From the NCBI GenBank assembly GCA_902554035.1, contig CACDMX010000003.1:62001-126000 (forward strand): a stretch of 64,000 bases of DNA, in the 5' to 3' direction. Source of the stretch: an uncultured Pelagibacteraceae bacterium. GTDB lineage: Bacteria; Pseudomonadota; Alphaproteobacteria; Pelagibacterales; Pelagibacteraceae. The translations under genes and the position numbers were made by a program. Shown one piece after another: positions 26,070 to 34,364 of the stretch (positions within the stretch are counted from its first letter, which is position 1; each line of letters begins with the position of its first letter). The notes beneath the pieces were generated by a model, which ran no database searches, had not been told where the DNA came from, and was given only the letters and a program-made list of their open reading frames with translations.

Positions 26070-26822
26070 TTAATTTTCTAAAAATAATTTTCCAAAACCA
26101 TTTATTGAAGTATTTTTTCCAATTTTTTCCAACGTATCCCAAATTAATGCTTGGTTGCTTGATAAAACAGGTTTTCCTATTTTTTTTTCAAGTTTATCAA
26201 TAATAGACAGCGCTGGTAAAGCGGTACACGATATAAATAAAGCATCTGCACCCTTAAGATCCATTTTAGACAAAACATCAAATAAATAGTCTGAATCCAC
26301 TTTTCCAATATCAATATCTGAGGCAATATCAAAATAAGAATTAGAAGTAATTTCGAAATTTTCTTGTTTAAAAAAATCTATAACTTCATCATTCAATTTT
26401 TTTGGATATGGAGTGAAAATAGCAATTCTATTCAAATTTAATTTTTTAAGCGCTTTAATAGAGGCCGTACTTGGTGTTGTTACCTTAGCATCTGGTTTTG
26501 CTATCTTAATTTTTTTTTCAATTGAGTCATAACCAGCAGCAATAGTTCCTGATGTACAACCATAAACAACACAATCAATCTTTTCATTTGGCAAAATATC
26601 TTTTGTAACATCTGTTACTTTTTCTGACATTTTAATTAGGTTTGAACTTGTTAATGGATTAAAACATTCAATTCTATTAACAAAAAAATCTATTTTTTTA
26701 TCTTTTATTACACTGATGAAATCTTTTTCAATCATATAATCGCTTGCTAGAGCTATCAAACCTATCTTTGGATTTTGATTAGCATTGAATTTTGGATCTA
26801 TTTTTGTTGAATACATTTTCAA
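26070..26822 (-). CDS. Asp/Glu-racemase superfamily protein (maleate isomerase / EutA-like)
   Basis: A 250-residue cytoplasmic protein of the aspartate/glutamate racemase, arylmalonate decarboxylase and maleate isomerase superfamily. The two expected catalytic cysteines are present: VVYGCTSGTIAAG near residue 87-99 and ADALFISCTALPAL near residue 186-199, followed by KPVLSSNQALIWDTL, a typical C-terminal strand-loop of the EutA/maleate isomerase branch. First gene of the minus-strand operon ahead of the M24 protein and the PotADBC-type transporter. In ectoine-utilisation clusters EutA is thought to isomerise ectoine, and that role is a candidate here. Confidence 0.82.
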   Translation of the reverse strand: MKMYSTKIDPKFNANQNPKIGLIALASDYMIEKDFISVIKDKKIDFFVNRIECFNPLTSSNLIKMSEKVTDVTKDILPNEKIDCVVYGCTSGTIAAGYDSIEKKIKIAKPDAKVTTPSTASIKALKKLNLNRIAIFTPYPKKLNDEVIDFFKQENFEITSNSYFDIASDIDIGKVDSDYLFDVLSKMDLKGADALFISCTALPALSIIDKLEKKIGKPVLSSNQALIWDTLEKIGKNTSINGFGKLFLEN

Positions 26823-26874
26823 AAAAAAAATATATCATAAAGTATTTAATATTCACTAAAATTAAAAGGTAGTT

Positions 26875-27816
26875 ATGAAAATTGGATTTATAGGACTTGG
26901 AAATGTAGGCAGTAAATTAGCAGGTAGTTTACTAAGAAATAAGTTTGACTTAACCGTAAAAGATATAAATAAAAGTTTAACAGAAAATTTTAAAAAAAAA
27001 GGAGCAAAAGTTACAGATAACGCAAAAGAATTAGCTGAACAAACAGATTTAATTATTACTTGTTTGCCTTCCCCTGAAATATGTGCCGAGGTAATGGAGT
27101 CTGAAAACGGAGTAATTGATGGTCTTTCTAAAAATAAAATATGGTTAGAAATGAGCACAACAGATGAGTCAGAAGTAAAGAGATTGGGAAAACTAGTATC
27201 AAATAAAAAGGCATTTCCTCTTGATGGACCTGTAAGTGGTGGATGTCATAGAGCAGACACGGGAAATATTGCTATTTTTGTTGGGGGAGATAGAAAAAGT
27301 TTTGAAAAGATTATGCCTGTGCTAACTACAATGGGAAGAAAAATATTACATACAGGGGAATTAGGATCTGCATCAATATTAAAAGTAATCACAAATTATC
27401 TGGCATCGGTCCATTTAGCAGCACTTGGCGAGGCTTGGTTAATAGCTAGAAAGTCAAATCTTAATTTAAATAAGACTTTTAAAGGTATAGCTGCTTCATC
27501 AGGTAATTCTTTTGTTCACGAAACTGAAAGCCAAGTAATTTTAAATGGTTCTTACAACATTAACTTTACAATGGATTTAGTTAAAAAAGATATGAGTTTA
27601 TTTGATCAACTTTCAAAAAAATTTAAAACACCTCTAGAGATATCCCCGTTTATATTAGATATTTTTAAAGATGCTGAGAAAAAATATGGTTCAAGAGCAT
27701 GGTCATCAATGGTTGTAAAAAGATTGGAAGATAAATTTAAAATAAATTTTAGATCTCCAGGATTTCCTAATGAATTAGTTGACACTGAAAAAGAAGAAAA
27801 GGGTTATGAAATTTAA
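26875..27816 (+). CDS. 3-hydroxyisobutyrate dehydrogenase-like NAD(P) oxidoreductase
   Basis: A 313-residue beta-hydroxyacid dehydrogenase. The Rossmann motif GFIGLGNVGSKLAG is at residues 4-17, the substrate-binding DGPVSGGCHRADTGN near 117, and the catalytic Lys in ASILKVITNYLA near 173. Relatives oxidise 3-hydroxyisobutyrate or reduce tartronate semialdehyde. The exact substrate is not visible. It has a clear AAAAGG Shine-Dalgarno, starts 52 bases from the divergent racemase gene, and is 21 bases before an aldehyde dehydrogenase, with which it could oxidise a hydroxy acid or alcohol stepwise. Confidence 0.88.
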   Translation: MKIGFIGLGNVGSKLAGSLLRNKFDLTVKDINKSLTENFKKKGAKVTDNAKELAEQTDLIITCLPSPEICAEVMESENGVIDGLSKNKIWLEMSTTDESEVKRLGKLVSNKKAFPLDGPVSGGCHRADTGNIAIFVGGDRKSFEKIMPVLTTMGRKILHTGELGSASILKVITNYLASVHLAALGEAWLIARKSNLNLNKTFKGIAASSGNSFVHETESQVILNGSYNINFTMDLVKKDMSLFDQLSKKFKTPLEISPFILDIFKDAEKKYGSRAWSSMVVKRLEDKFKINFRSPGFPNELVDTEKEEKGYEI

Positions 27817-27837
27817 TTAATATGTTAATAATAAATT

Positions 27838-29268
27838 ATGCTTGATAGAAGAAATTTTTATATAAATGGGAAATGGATCAAACCTTTTAAAAAAAATGAT
27901 TTTCCAGTTATTAATCCGTCAAATGAGGAGGTATTTGCAACAATATCTTTAGGATCTAAAGAGGATACTGATGCTGCGATTAAAGCAGCAAAAAACTCTT
28001 TTAGTTCTTGGAAAGAAACTTCAAAAGCTGAAAGAATAAAATTATTAGAAAGGTTATTAGAAAATTATAAAAAAAGATTTGATGAAATGGCAGAGGCAAT
28101 GTCATTGGAAATGGGATCGCCTATCGATTATGCAATATCAACTCATGCAGCATCTGGTCAATCACATATAGAAGATTTTATAATAAGACTTAAAGAATAT
28201 AAGTTCGAAGAACATTTTGATGATAAGTCTAACAATTATATTACTCATGAACCAATTGGGGTATGTGGATTAATTACTCCATGGAACTGGCCAATCAATC
28301 AAATAGCTTTAAAAGTAATTCCGGCTTTAGCAACTGGCTGTACAATGATACTAAAACCATCTGAAATTTCACCTATCTCAGGAATGTTGTTTGCAGAAAT
28401 TATAGACCAAACAGGTTTTCCTCCAGGAGTTTTTAATTTAGTAAATGGCGATGGAAATGGAGTTGGAACGCAAATGTCAAGTCACCCTGATGTAGATATG
28501 ATTTCTTTTACTGGCTCTACAAGAGCGGGTAAACTTATTACCAAAAATGCAGCTGATACAATTAAAAGAGTTTGTTTAGAACTAGGCGGCAAAGGTGGAA
28601 ATATTGTTTTTTCAGATTCATATCCTAACGCAGTAAGAGATGGTATAAGAAATGTAATGAGCAATTCGGGTCAGTCATGTGATGCACCAACTAGAATGCT
28701 CGTTGAGGAAACTATATATGAAAGAGCAGTCAAAGAAGCTGTAGATGAGGCAAAAAAAATTAAAGTTGATATAGCTTCAAAAAAAGGAGATCACATAGGT
28801 CCAGTAGTCTCAAAAGTTCAATATGATAAAATTATTAAGTTAATCAAAGATGGAATTAAAGAAGGAGCAACTCTTGCAGCAGGAGGCCCAGAGCTCCCTG
28901 AAGGTTTAAATAAAGGTTATTTTATAAAACCAACTATATTCACACATGTCACGAATAATATGCAAATTGCAAAAAAAGAAATTTTTGGTCCAGTCCTTTC
29001 AATAATACCATTTAAAACTGAAGATGAAGCGGTAAAAATCACTAATGATACAGAGTACGGTTTAGGAAACTACTTGCAAACTGAAGACAAAGAAAAAGCA
29101 AAAAGAGTTGCAAAAAAATTAAGATCTGGAGTTGTTTATATCAATGGAAATGGGGCAGATTCTGGAACACCTTTTGGTGGATATAGACAATCAGGCAATG
29201 GAAGAGAGGGTGGAACATGGGGTTTAGAAGAATATTTAGAAGTAAAAACAATTACAGGATGGAAGTAA
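27838..29268 (+). CDS. NAD(P)-dependent aldehyde dehydrogenase
   Basis: A 476-residue member of the ALDH superfamily. The key stretches are TPWNWPINQIALKVIPALA, ISFTGSTRAGKLI, the catalytic Glu in CLELGGKGGN and the nucleophilic Cys in NSGQSCDAPTRM, then KEIFGPVLSIIPF and GGYRQSGNGREGG. It could oxidise betaine aldehyde, trimethylaminobutyraldehyde, succinate semialdehyde or others, and the sequence does not decide. Being between a hydroxyacid-dehydrogenase gene and a glycerophosphodiesterase gene, and near betaine genes, it is a candidate for the aldehyde step of choline-to-betaine conversion. That is inference. Confidence 0.9.
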   Translation: MLDRRNFYINGKWIKPFKKNDFPVINPSNEEVFATISLGSKEDTDAAIKAAKNSFSSWKETSKAERIKLLERLLENYKKRFDEMAEAMSLEMGSPIDYAISTHAASGQSHIEDFIIRLKEYKFEEHFDDKSNNYITHEPIGVCGLITPWNWPINQIALKVIPALATGCTMILKPSEISPISGMLFAEIIDQTGFPPGVFNLVNGDGNGVGTQMSSHPDVDMISFTGSTRAGKLITKNAADTIKRVCLELGGKGGNIVFSDSYPNAVRDGIRNVMSNSGQSCDAPTRMLVEETIYERAVKEAVDEAKKIKVDIASKKGDHIGPVVSKVQYDKIIKLIKDGIKEGATLAAGGPELPEGLNKGYFIKPTIFTHVTNNMQIAKKEIFGPVLSIIPFKTEDEAVKITNDTEYGLGNYLQTEDKEKAKRVAKKLRSGVVYINGNGADSGTPFGGYRQSGNGREGGTWGLEEYLEVKTITGWK

Positions 29269-29277
29269 TTTTAGGGG

Positions 29278-29922
29278 ATGTCACACTCAATAATCCATAG
29301 AGGATTAGCAAAGAAGAATTTTAAAGAAAATACGCTTAAGTCTTTTAAATACTGTTTTAACAAAAAATATGGTATCGAAACTGATCTCCATTGTACTAAA
29401 GATGACATAATAATATGCTTTCATGATTTTAGCTTAAAAAGAAAGTTTAAAACAAATAAATTAGTAAAAAATCTTACTTTTGACGAAATCAATAAAATAT
29501 CAAATAAATTTGGATACTATATTCCTAAATTAGAAGAATTAATAACAATTTCCAAAAATAAGAGATATTTGATGTTGGAAATAAAATCTTACTTTACAAA
29601 AAAAAATTTAATTCAATTAATCAATCAAACAAAAAAATTAAAATCATTTAGTATTACCTCATTTAATGAGAAAAATATAAAAAATTTGAGTTTGTTAAAG
29701 AAAAATTTAAATTTAGGTTTATGTTTTGCATCTACTGTTCCAATTCAGAAAATAATAAACAAAAGTAAATTAAAATATGTAAAAATTATTGTTACTGAAA
29801 AAAAATTTCTATCCTCAAAAAAAATAAATTTAATAAACAAACCAATATATTTTTATACTGCAAGAGGTAAAAAAATTAGAAAAAAATATAAAGAAAAAAA
29901 TTTAATTTTTGAAAATTTATAA
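29278..29922 (+). CDS. Glycerophosphodiester phosphodiesterase family protein
   Basis: A 214-residue TIM-barrel phosphodiesterase without a signal peptide. Catalytic landmarks are SIIHRGLAKKNFKENTLKSF (HRG...ENT) at the N-terminus, GIETDLHCTKDD (metal-binding Glu/Asp) and ICFHDFSLKRK (second His). A later Glu is in LMLEIKS. The enzyme hydrolyses glycerophosphodiesters such as glycerophosphocholine to glycerol-3-phosphate plus the alcohol. If the substrate is glycerophosphocholine, the choline released could feed the nearby dehydrogenases. The C-terminal half is unusually Lys/Asn-rich. It overlaps the convergent dioxygenase gene by six bases. Confidence 0.85.
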   Translation: MSHSIIHRGLAKKNFKENTLKSFKYCFNKKYGIETDLHCTKDDIIICFHDFSLKRKFKTNKLVKNLTFDEINKISNKFGYYIPKLEELITISKNKRYLMLEIKSYFTKKNLIQLINQTKKLKSFSITSFNEKNIKNLSLLKKNLNLGLCFASTVPIQKIINKSKLKYVKIIVTEKKFLSSKKINLINKPIYFYTARGKKIRKKYKEKNLIFENL

Positions 29923-31050
29923 TTTATTTTTAAGATAGCTTAATCTTCCAATTATTTCGTCTCTATCCATATAATAACCTTGTAGATGTCTGTGTCCAGA
30001 ATTTGGATCAAAAGCCGTTCTTCCATGTAAAAGACGTCTATTATTAAAAGAGAAAATATCACCTGGCTCTAATCTAAATTTAATTTGAAATTTTTCATCA
30101 TGTAAGAGATTGCCAAATCTATGATGGGCTTTATAAACTTTTTCCATAATATCTGGATGACAATCTAATGCGTCCATAGTAGCAACACTGAATCTTATAT
30201 CATTATAGTCTCCGTCTTTTGTTAAGCTAATTGCTGGTCCATAAAAACTTCGGTGAGCTTCTTGTGTATAATCTTTGTCTCTAAATTTTAGAGGTATGTT
30301 TACTAATGTATCAAAAATTTCTTTTTCATTTTTTTTTAAATATTCTGCTACAGCGAATGCATCAACAGCAGAAGAATCTCCACCTTTGGCTGAATTAATA
30401 AGACAATGTAAAAATTGGTAACCTGGCGGGTTTTCAAACCACGGTAAATCCATATGATTATTTAATGCATGAGCTGTATATGCTGAATTATTTGGCTTTG
30501 GGATATTTATAACTTCAAAAGGTGTTTTGAAAAAAGTTTCACGCGTATGACTTATTCTATTCAAAACAGGAAAAGCAGATTCTTTTTCCACTGGAGAATT
30601 TTTAACTATAGCAATTCCTTTAAAATGTAAAAGTTCTAACCATTTTATAAGTCCCTCGTCTGAATTTATAATTTCATCATGTTCTATATGTATTGATTTT
30701 AAATTATTTTGCAGAGAGCTGTTCCATAAAAGATATGGAGAAATATAATCTTTTTTATTTTTTATTGTATAACAGTTATTTCTAAGCCATTTTTGATCAT
30801 AATAGCTTATATGATTTCCTTCGCTCCAAACAATTTCCAATTTACCTTGTTCATTTATTTTGTAATTACGAGGCTCAATGTTTGTAGATACATCTAGTAT
30901 ATTAAACATTCTGTGTCTTGAGTCTTTGTCATGAGCTGTTGGACAATTATCCCTTAACCACATAAAATTGAAATTACTTTTTTCCCCATCACTCCATTCA
31001 ATGTTTAAAGTTGAATTACCTTTTGAAACTTTTGAAATTTCTATGTCCAT
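29917..31050 (-). CDS. Gamma-butyrobetaine hydroxylase / TmpA-type 2-oxoglutarate dioxygenase
   Basis: A 377-residue protein. Residues 1 to about 95 form the DUF971-like zinc domain of this family (FMWLRDNCPTAHDKDSRHR). Of the usual cysteine ligands only one Cys remains, with His residues nearby. The catalytic jelly-roll has HMDLPWFENPPGYQFLHC (HxD iron ligands and substrate loop), GGDSSAVDAF, and the distal His and 2-oxoglutarate Arg in LLHGRTAFDP and GHRHLQGYYMD. Known members hydroxylate gamma-butyrobetaine to carnitine, trimethyllysine, or 2-trimethylaminoethylphosphonate (TmpA). It is divergent from the proX betaine-binding gene across 175 bases holding an inverted repeat, which supports a quaternary-amine substrate. 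Confidence 0.88.
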   Translation of the reverse strand: MDIEISKVSKGNSTLNIEWSDGEKSNFNFMWLRDNCPTAHDKDSRHRMFNILDVSTNIEPRNYKINEQGKLEIVWSEGNHISYYDQKWLRNNCYTIKNKKDYISPYLLWNSSLQNNLKSIHIEHDEIINSDEGLIKWLELLHFKGIAIVKNSPVEKESAFPVLNRISHTRETFFKTPFEVINIPKPNNSAYTAHALNNHMDLPWFENPPGYQFLHCLINSAKGGDSSAVDAFAVAEYLKKNEKEIFDTLVNIPLKFRDKDYTQEAHRSFYGPAISLTKDGDYNDIRFSVATMDALDCHPDIMEKVYKAHHRFGNLLHDEKFQIKFRLEPGDIFSFNNRRLLHGRTAFDPNSGHRHLQGYYMDRDEIIGRLSYLKNKL

Positions 31051-31082
31051 AAACTATTGTTATTTTATTTACATTTCTTTTC

Positions 31083-31103
31083 AATTCAATTTATAATTGA
31101 ATT
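31083..31103. promoter_or_regulatory. Inverted repeat in the dioxygenase/proX divergent region
   Basis: A perfect inverted repeat AATTCAATT - TAT - AATTGAATT in the 175-base region between divergent genes. A 9-bp arm with a 3-base centre suits a dimeric repressor site that could control both directions. AT-richness makes chance symmetry easier, so confidence is modest. The rest of the intergenic region shows no clear -35/-10 pair that I would defend. Confidence 0.35.
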
Positions 31104-31196
31104 TTTATATTCATAACGTTTTATTTACTTATTTTTTGTACTTAAAAAGTCTGAATTTTGGTTGTCTTTTCTGAAGGATCAAGTTTTAATAAGAGA

Positions 31197-31220
31197 AGTT
31201 TAAACTAAACATAAGGGGGA
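31197..31220 (+). promoter_or_regulatory. Strong ribosome-binding site of proX with upstream palindrome
   Basis: AAGGGGGA at 31213-31220 lies five bases before the ATG at 31226, the strongest type of Shine-Dalgarno in this window. The 10-base palindrome AGTTTAAACT (31197-31206) stands just before it, in the same arrangement as upstream of the PotD-type gene. It suggests high translation of the binding protein. Confidence 0.5.
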
Positions 31221-31225
31221 AATTC

Positions 31226-32251
31226 ATGAGATTTCTAAAGAAACTATTTCTTTCAATTGCTTTTATAGCAGTAACATCTTTAGGCACAACAAGTGCTAAT
31301 GCTGCTTGCAAAGTACACTTGGGAGATTTTGACTGGGATAGTGCTAACGTTCATACTGCAATCGTTGGTTATATTATTGAAAAAGGATATGGCTGTAATG
31401 TTGAAGTAACTAAAGGTAGTACTAGTCCAATAATGGCTGCTCATTACGATCAACAGTTAGATATTATCACTGAAGTTTGGAGAGATAACATTGTGCAAAT
31501 GCATGAAGAAGCTGTAGCAGCAGGAAAAATTGTTGAACTAGGAGTAAATACTCCATCTTCTACTCAAGGATTTTATGTCGATAAAAAGACATCAGATAAA
31601 TATAATTTAAAATCTGTTGAAGATATGAAGGATCCTAAGATTGCTAAACTATTTGCTGATCCAGAGGCACCTGGAAAAGGCAGAATGACTAGCTGTATTT
31701 CTGGATGGACTTGCTACACAATTAATATGGTTAAACACAAAGTTTATGGTTTAGATAAATACTATACAAACTTTGACCCAGGTTCTGGAGGAGCTTTAGA
31801 TGCTGCTATCGCTGGAGCATTTAAAAAAGGTAAACCAGTATTTTCATATTACTGGACACCAACTGGTTTAATGGGAAAAGTTGATTTAGTTCAACTTAAA
31901 GAACCAGCTTACAAAGCTGATTGTTGGACAAAAATGATGAAAGTAGTCGAGGATATTAAAGCGAATGGTCCTGATGCATATAAAGATACATGCGCAAGTG
32001 CTTATGTTGACATGGCATTAACAAAATCTGCTTCAACTACTTTTGCTAATGATCCAGCAAATAAACCAATTATTGACTTTGTAAAAGCATACACTTTGCC
32101 TACTGCTGAAGTGAATAAATCGCTTGCATTTTACATGGATGAATCAGGTGGAGATATGGAAGCAACAGCTAAGAACTTTTTAAAAGGTTCTAGCTCATGG
32201 ACTAAATGGGTTCCTGCAGATGTTGCTAAAAAAGTTAAAGCGTCGCTTTAA
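31226..32251 (+). CDS. proX: Glycine betaine/proline ABC transporter substrate-binding protein (ProX type)
   Basis: A 341-residue periplasmic protein with a signal peptide (hydrophobic LFLSIAFIAVTSLGTTSANA, cleavage after ANA near residue 27). The OpuAC-domain features are GDFDWDSANVHTAIVGYI at the start of the mature protein, EVWRDNIVQMH, SCISGWTCYTINM and PVFSYYWTPTGLM. The Trp and Tyr residues in these stretches are those that form the aromatic cage for quaternary amines in this family. Ligands may include glycine betaine, choline, carnitine or related compounds. It is followed by a strong terminator-like hairpin and then by the permease and ATPase genes. Confidence 0.93.
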   Translation: MRFLKKLFLSIAFIAVTSLGTTSANAACKVHLGDFDWDSANVHTAIVGYIIEKGYGCNVEVTKGSTSPIMAAHYDQQLDIITEVWRDNIVQMHEEAVAAGKIVELGVNTPSSTQGFYVDKKTSDKYNLKSVEDMKDPKIAKLFADPEAPGKGRMTSCISGWTCYTINMVKHKVYGLDKYYTNFDPGSGGALDAAIAGAFKKGKPVFSYYWTPTGLMGKVDLVQLKEPAYKADCWTKMMKVVEDIKANGPDAYKDTCASAYVDMALTKSASTTFANDPANKPIIDFVKAYTLPTAEVNKSLAFYMDESGGDMEATAKNFLKGSSSWTKWVPADVAKKVKASL

Positions 32252-32271
32252 TTTTTAAAAAAATAATTAAT

Positions 32272-32303
32272 ACTGAGAGCCCTTTTGGGCTCTCAGTGTT
32301 TTA
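32272..32303 (+). terminator. Hairpin terminator/attenuator between proX and proW
   Basis: Perfect 11-bp stem (ACTGAGAGCCC at 32272-32282 with GGGCTCTCAGT at 32287-32297), TTTT loop, followed by GTTTT. It lies in the 62-base gap after proX. Because proW and proV follow in the same direction without another promoter that I can see, it probably acts as a partial terminator that makes the binding protein more abundant than the membrane parts. Confidence 0.88.
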
Positions 32304-32313
32304 GGAATGGTTA

Positions 32314-33330
32314 ATGGAGAAGTATAAAAAATATTTTAATTTAGTTTATTTAATAGCTTTTATTGCTATGGTTGTTGTTGCTTACACAACTTCAAAATAT
32401 AGACCGGAAAGTATTTCTGTTTTATTTACAGATCCCTCATGGTTAGGAAATTGGCCTAAATGGCTAGATCTTCCGTTAATGCCATTTTTAAACGATGGGT
32501 TTGATAAACTTATAAAAGAGTATGGAATGTTTTTTGAGGGTATTAATAATTTTCTACTTGGTCTTTATACTGATATGAAAAATTTTATGGTTGGCTTACC
32601 CTGGCCAATATTAATGATTTCGGTAATTGCTCTTTGTTATTTTGTAAGCGGGAGAAATACAGGAACAACAATTATGGTTGCATTCTGTGTTTTTTTTCTT
32701 GGTTTTCTAAGCCCAAGATATTGGGATAAATGTATTATGACAACTTGTATAGTTGTAATAGGAATGCTTCTTTGTTTGATTATTGGTATTCCAGTTGGAA
32801 TTTTGATGGCAAGAAATAAAAAAGTAAGAAATGCTATATTGCCTGTTCTAGATTTAATGCAGACTATTCCTAGCTTTTGCTACTTAATTCCAGGAATATT
32901 ATTATTTGGTTTAGGTGCTGTTCCAGCAATATTTGCTATCTTTGTGTATGCTGTTCCTCCTTTAATAAGACTAACTGATCTTGGAATAAGATTAGTTGAT
33001 AAAGAAGTCGTAGAAGCAGCTGAGGCTTTTGGTGCTAATAAAAAACAAAAACTTTGGGGAGTACAACTGCCATTAGCATTACCAAATATAATGCAAGGTA
33101 TAAATCAATGTACAATGATGTCTTTGGCAATGGTAGTAATTGCATCAATGATAGGTACCAGGGGAATTGGTGATGAGGTGCTGCTAGGTTTACAACAATT
33201 AAACGTTGGAATGGCTACTGAAGCAGGTATTGCAATTGTTTTGCTAGCTATTATTTTCGACCGAATTACGCAATCTTATGGAGAAAAAATTCAAGAAAGA
33301 ACACACAATAAAAAGAAATTAATTTTATAA
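32314..33330 (+). CDS. proW: Glycine betaine/proline ABC transporter permease (ProW type)
   Basis: A 338-residue inner-membrane protein. Unlike short OpuAB permeases it keeps the long N-terminal region (about 110 residues with one to two extra helices) seen in ProW. The transport domain contains LLCLIIGIPVGILMARNKK, LDLMQTIPSFCYLIPGILLFG and the ATPase-contact loop EAAEAFGANKKQKLWGVQLPLALPNI. MIGTRGIGDEVLLGLQQLNVG follows as in ProW. The partner ATPase starts five bases downstream. Confidence 0.94.
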   Translation: MEKYKKYFNLVYLIAFIAMVVVAYTTSKYRPESISVLFTDPSWLGNWPKWLDLPLMPFLNDGFDKLIKEYGMFFEGINNFLLGLYTDMKNFMVGLPWPILMISVIALCYFVSGRNTGTTIMVAFCVFFLGFLSPRYWDKCIMTTCIVVIGMLLCLIIGIPVGILMARNKKVRNAILPVLDLMQTIPSFCYLIPGILLFGLGAVPAIFAIFVYAVPPLIRLTDLGIRLVDKEVVEAAEAFGANKKQKLWGVQLPLALPNIMQGINQCTMMSLAMVVIASMIGTRGIGDEVLLGLQQLNVGMATEAGIAIVLLAIIFDRITQSYGEKIQERTHNKKKLIL

Positions 33331-33335
33331 AAAAT

Positions 33336-34361
33336 ATGAGCAAGATTGAAATAAAAAATGTATACAAAATTTTTGGTGATCAGCCCACGAAAGTGCTTCC
33401 AATGGTCAAAGATGGAGCAACAAAAGAGGAAGTGTTAGAAAAAACGGGACATACTATTGGTTTAGATAATGTATCTTTATCTATAGAAGAAGGAGAGACC
33501 TTTGTTTGCATGGGTTTATCTGGCTCAGGCAAATCTACTCTTATTCGTCATATCAATAGATTAATAGACCCAACATCAGGTGAAGTTTCAGTTGAGGGAA
33601 CAAATGTTATGGACCTAAATCAAAAACAGTTGATTGAGTTTAGAAGACATAAAATGAGTATGGTTTTTCAAAGATTTGGATTGTTTCCTCACAAAACAGT
33701 TTTAGAGAATGTTGGTTATGGTCTTGAAGTTCAAGGTCAAAAACCTGAAGAAAGAAACAAAACTGCAATGGAAAAGATTGAAGCAGTAGGTTTAAATGGG
33801 TTTGAACATCAATATCCAAATCAATTATCTGGGGGGATGCAGCAAAGAGTTGGTTTAGCAAGAGCTTTAGCCACAAATACAGATATAATGCTTATGGATG
33901 AAGCATTTTCAGCACTAGATCCTTTGATAAGAAGTGACATGCAAAAACAATTGATGGATTTACAAAGTGAATTAAAAAAAACAATAGTTTTTATTACACA
34001 TGATTTAGATGAATCTCTGAGATTAGGCGATCATATAGGAATTTTAAATGGTGGAAAATTAGTACAAGTTGGTACACCTGTTGACATTATAATGAACCCA
34101 GCTGATGATTATGTGACTGCTTTCGTAAAAGATGTTAATAGAGCAAAAGTTATTAAAGCAAAAATTATAATGAAGCCAGCAAGTGAGGCTAATGGTATTG
34201 ATAAAAAAAATCTTGTTAAAGTTCAAGAAGATCAATTTATTGAGGAATTTTTGCCCCAAGTTGTTTGCAACGATGCAAATTGTGAAGTAGTTGACAAACA
34301 AGGAAATATAAAAGGATACATTACAAACAAAGAATTACAAAAATCTTTAACTAAGTCATAG
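33336..34361 (+). CDS. proV: Glycine betaine/proline ABC transporter ATP-binding protein (ProV type)
   Basis: A 341-residue ATPase. Walker A GLSGSGKST near residue 60, SMVFQRFGLFPHKTV (Q-loop), signature LSGGMQQRVGLARAL, Walker B IMLMDEAFSALDP and FITHDLDESLRLGDHIGIL are diagnostic for ProV/OpuAA, whose N-terminus carries an extra segment with TGHTIGLDNVSL as here. The C-terminal region (about residues 275-341) is shorter than the full tandem CBS domain of E. coli ProV, so osmotic gating may be reduced. The next gene (SDR) starts three bases after the stop, suggesting cotranscription. Confidence 0.94.
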   Translation: MSKIEIKNVYKIFGDQPTKVLPMVKDGATKEEVLEKTGHTIGLDNVSLSIEEGETFVCMGLSGSGKSTLIRHINRLIDPTSGEVSVEGTNVMDLNQKQLIEFRRHKMSMVFQRFGLFPHKTVLENVGYGLEVQGQKPEERNKTAMEKIEAVGLNGFEHQYPNQLSGGMQQRVGLARALATNTDIMLMDEAFSALDPLIRSDMQKQLMDLQSELKKTIVFITHDLDESLRLGDHIGILNGGKLVQVGTPVDIIMNPADDYVTAFVKDVNRAKVIKAKIIMKPASEANGIDKKNLVKVQEDQFIEEFLPQVVCNDANCEVVDKQGNIKGYITNKELQKSLTKS

Positions 34362-34364
34362 TTA

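Noticed and set aside
26065-26142. N-terminal extension of the M24 protein overlapping the racemase gene
   Set aside because: The extra 25 residues are a Lys/Trp/Phe-rich translation of the racemase 3' end in another frame. The ATG at 26067 directly after the racemase stop is the better start.
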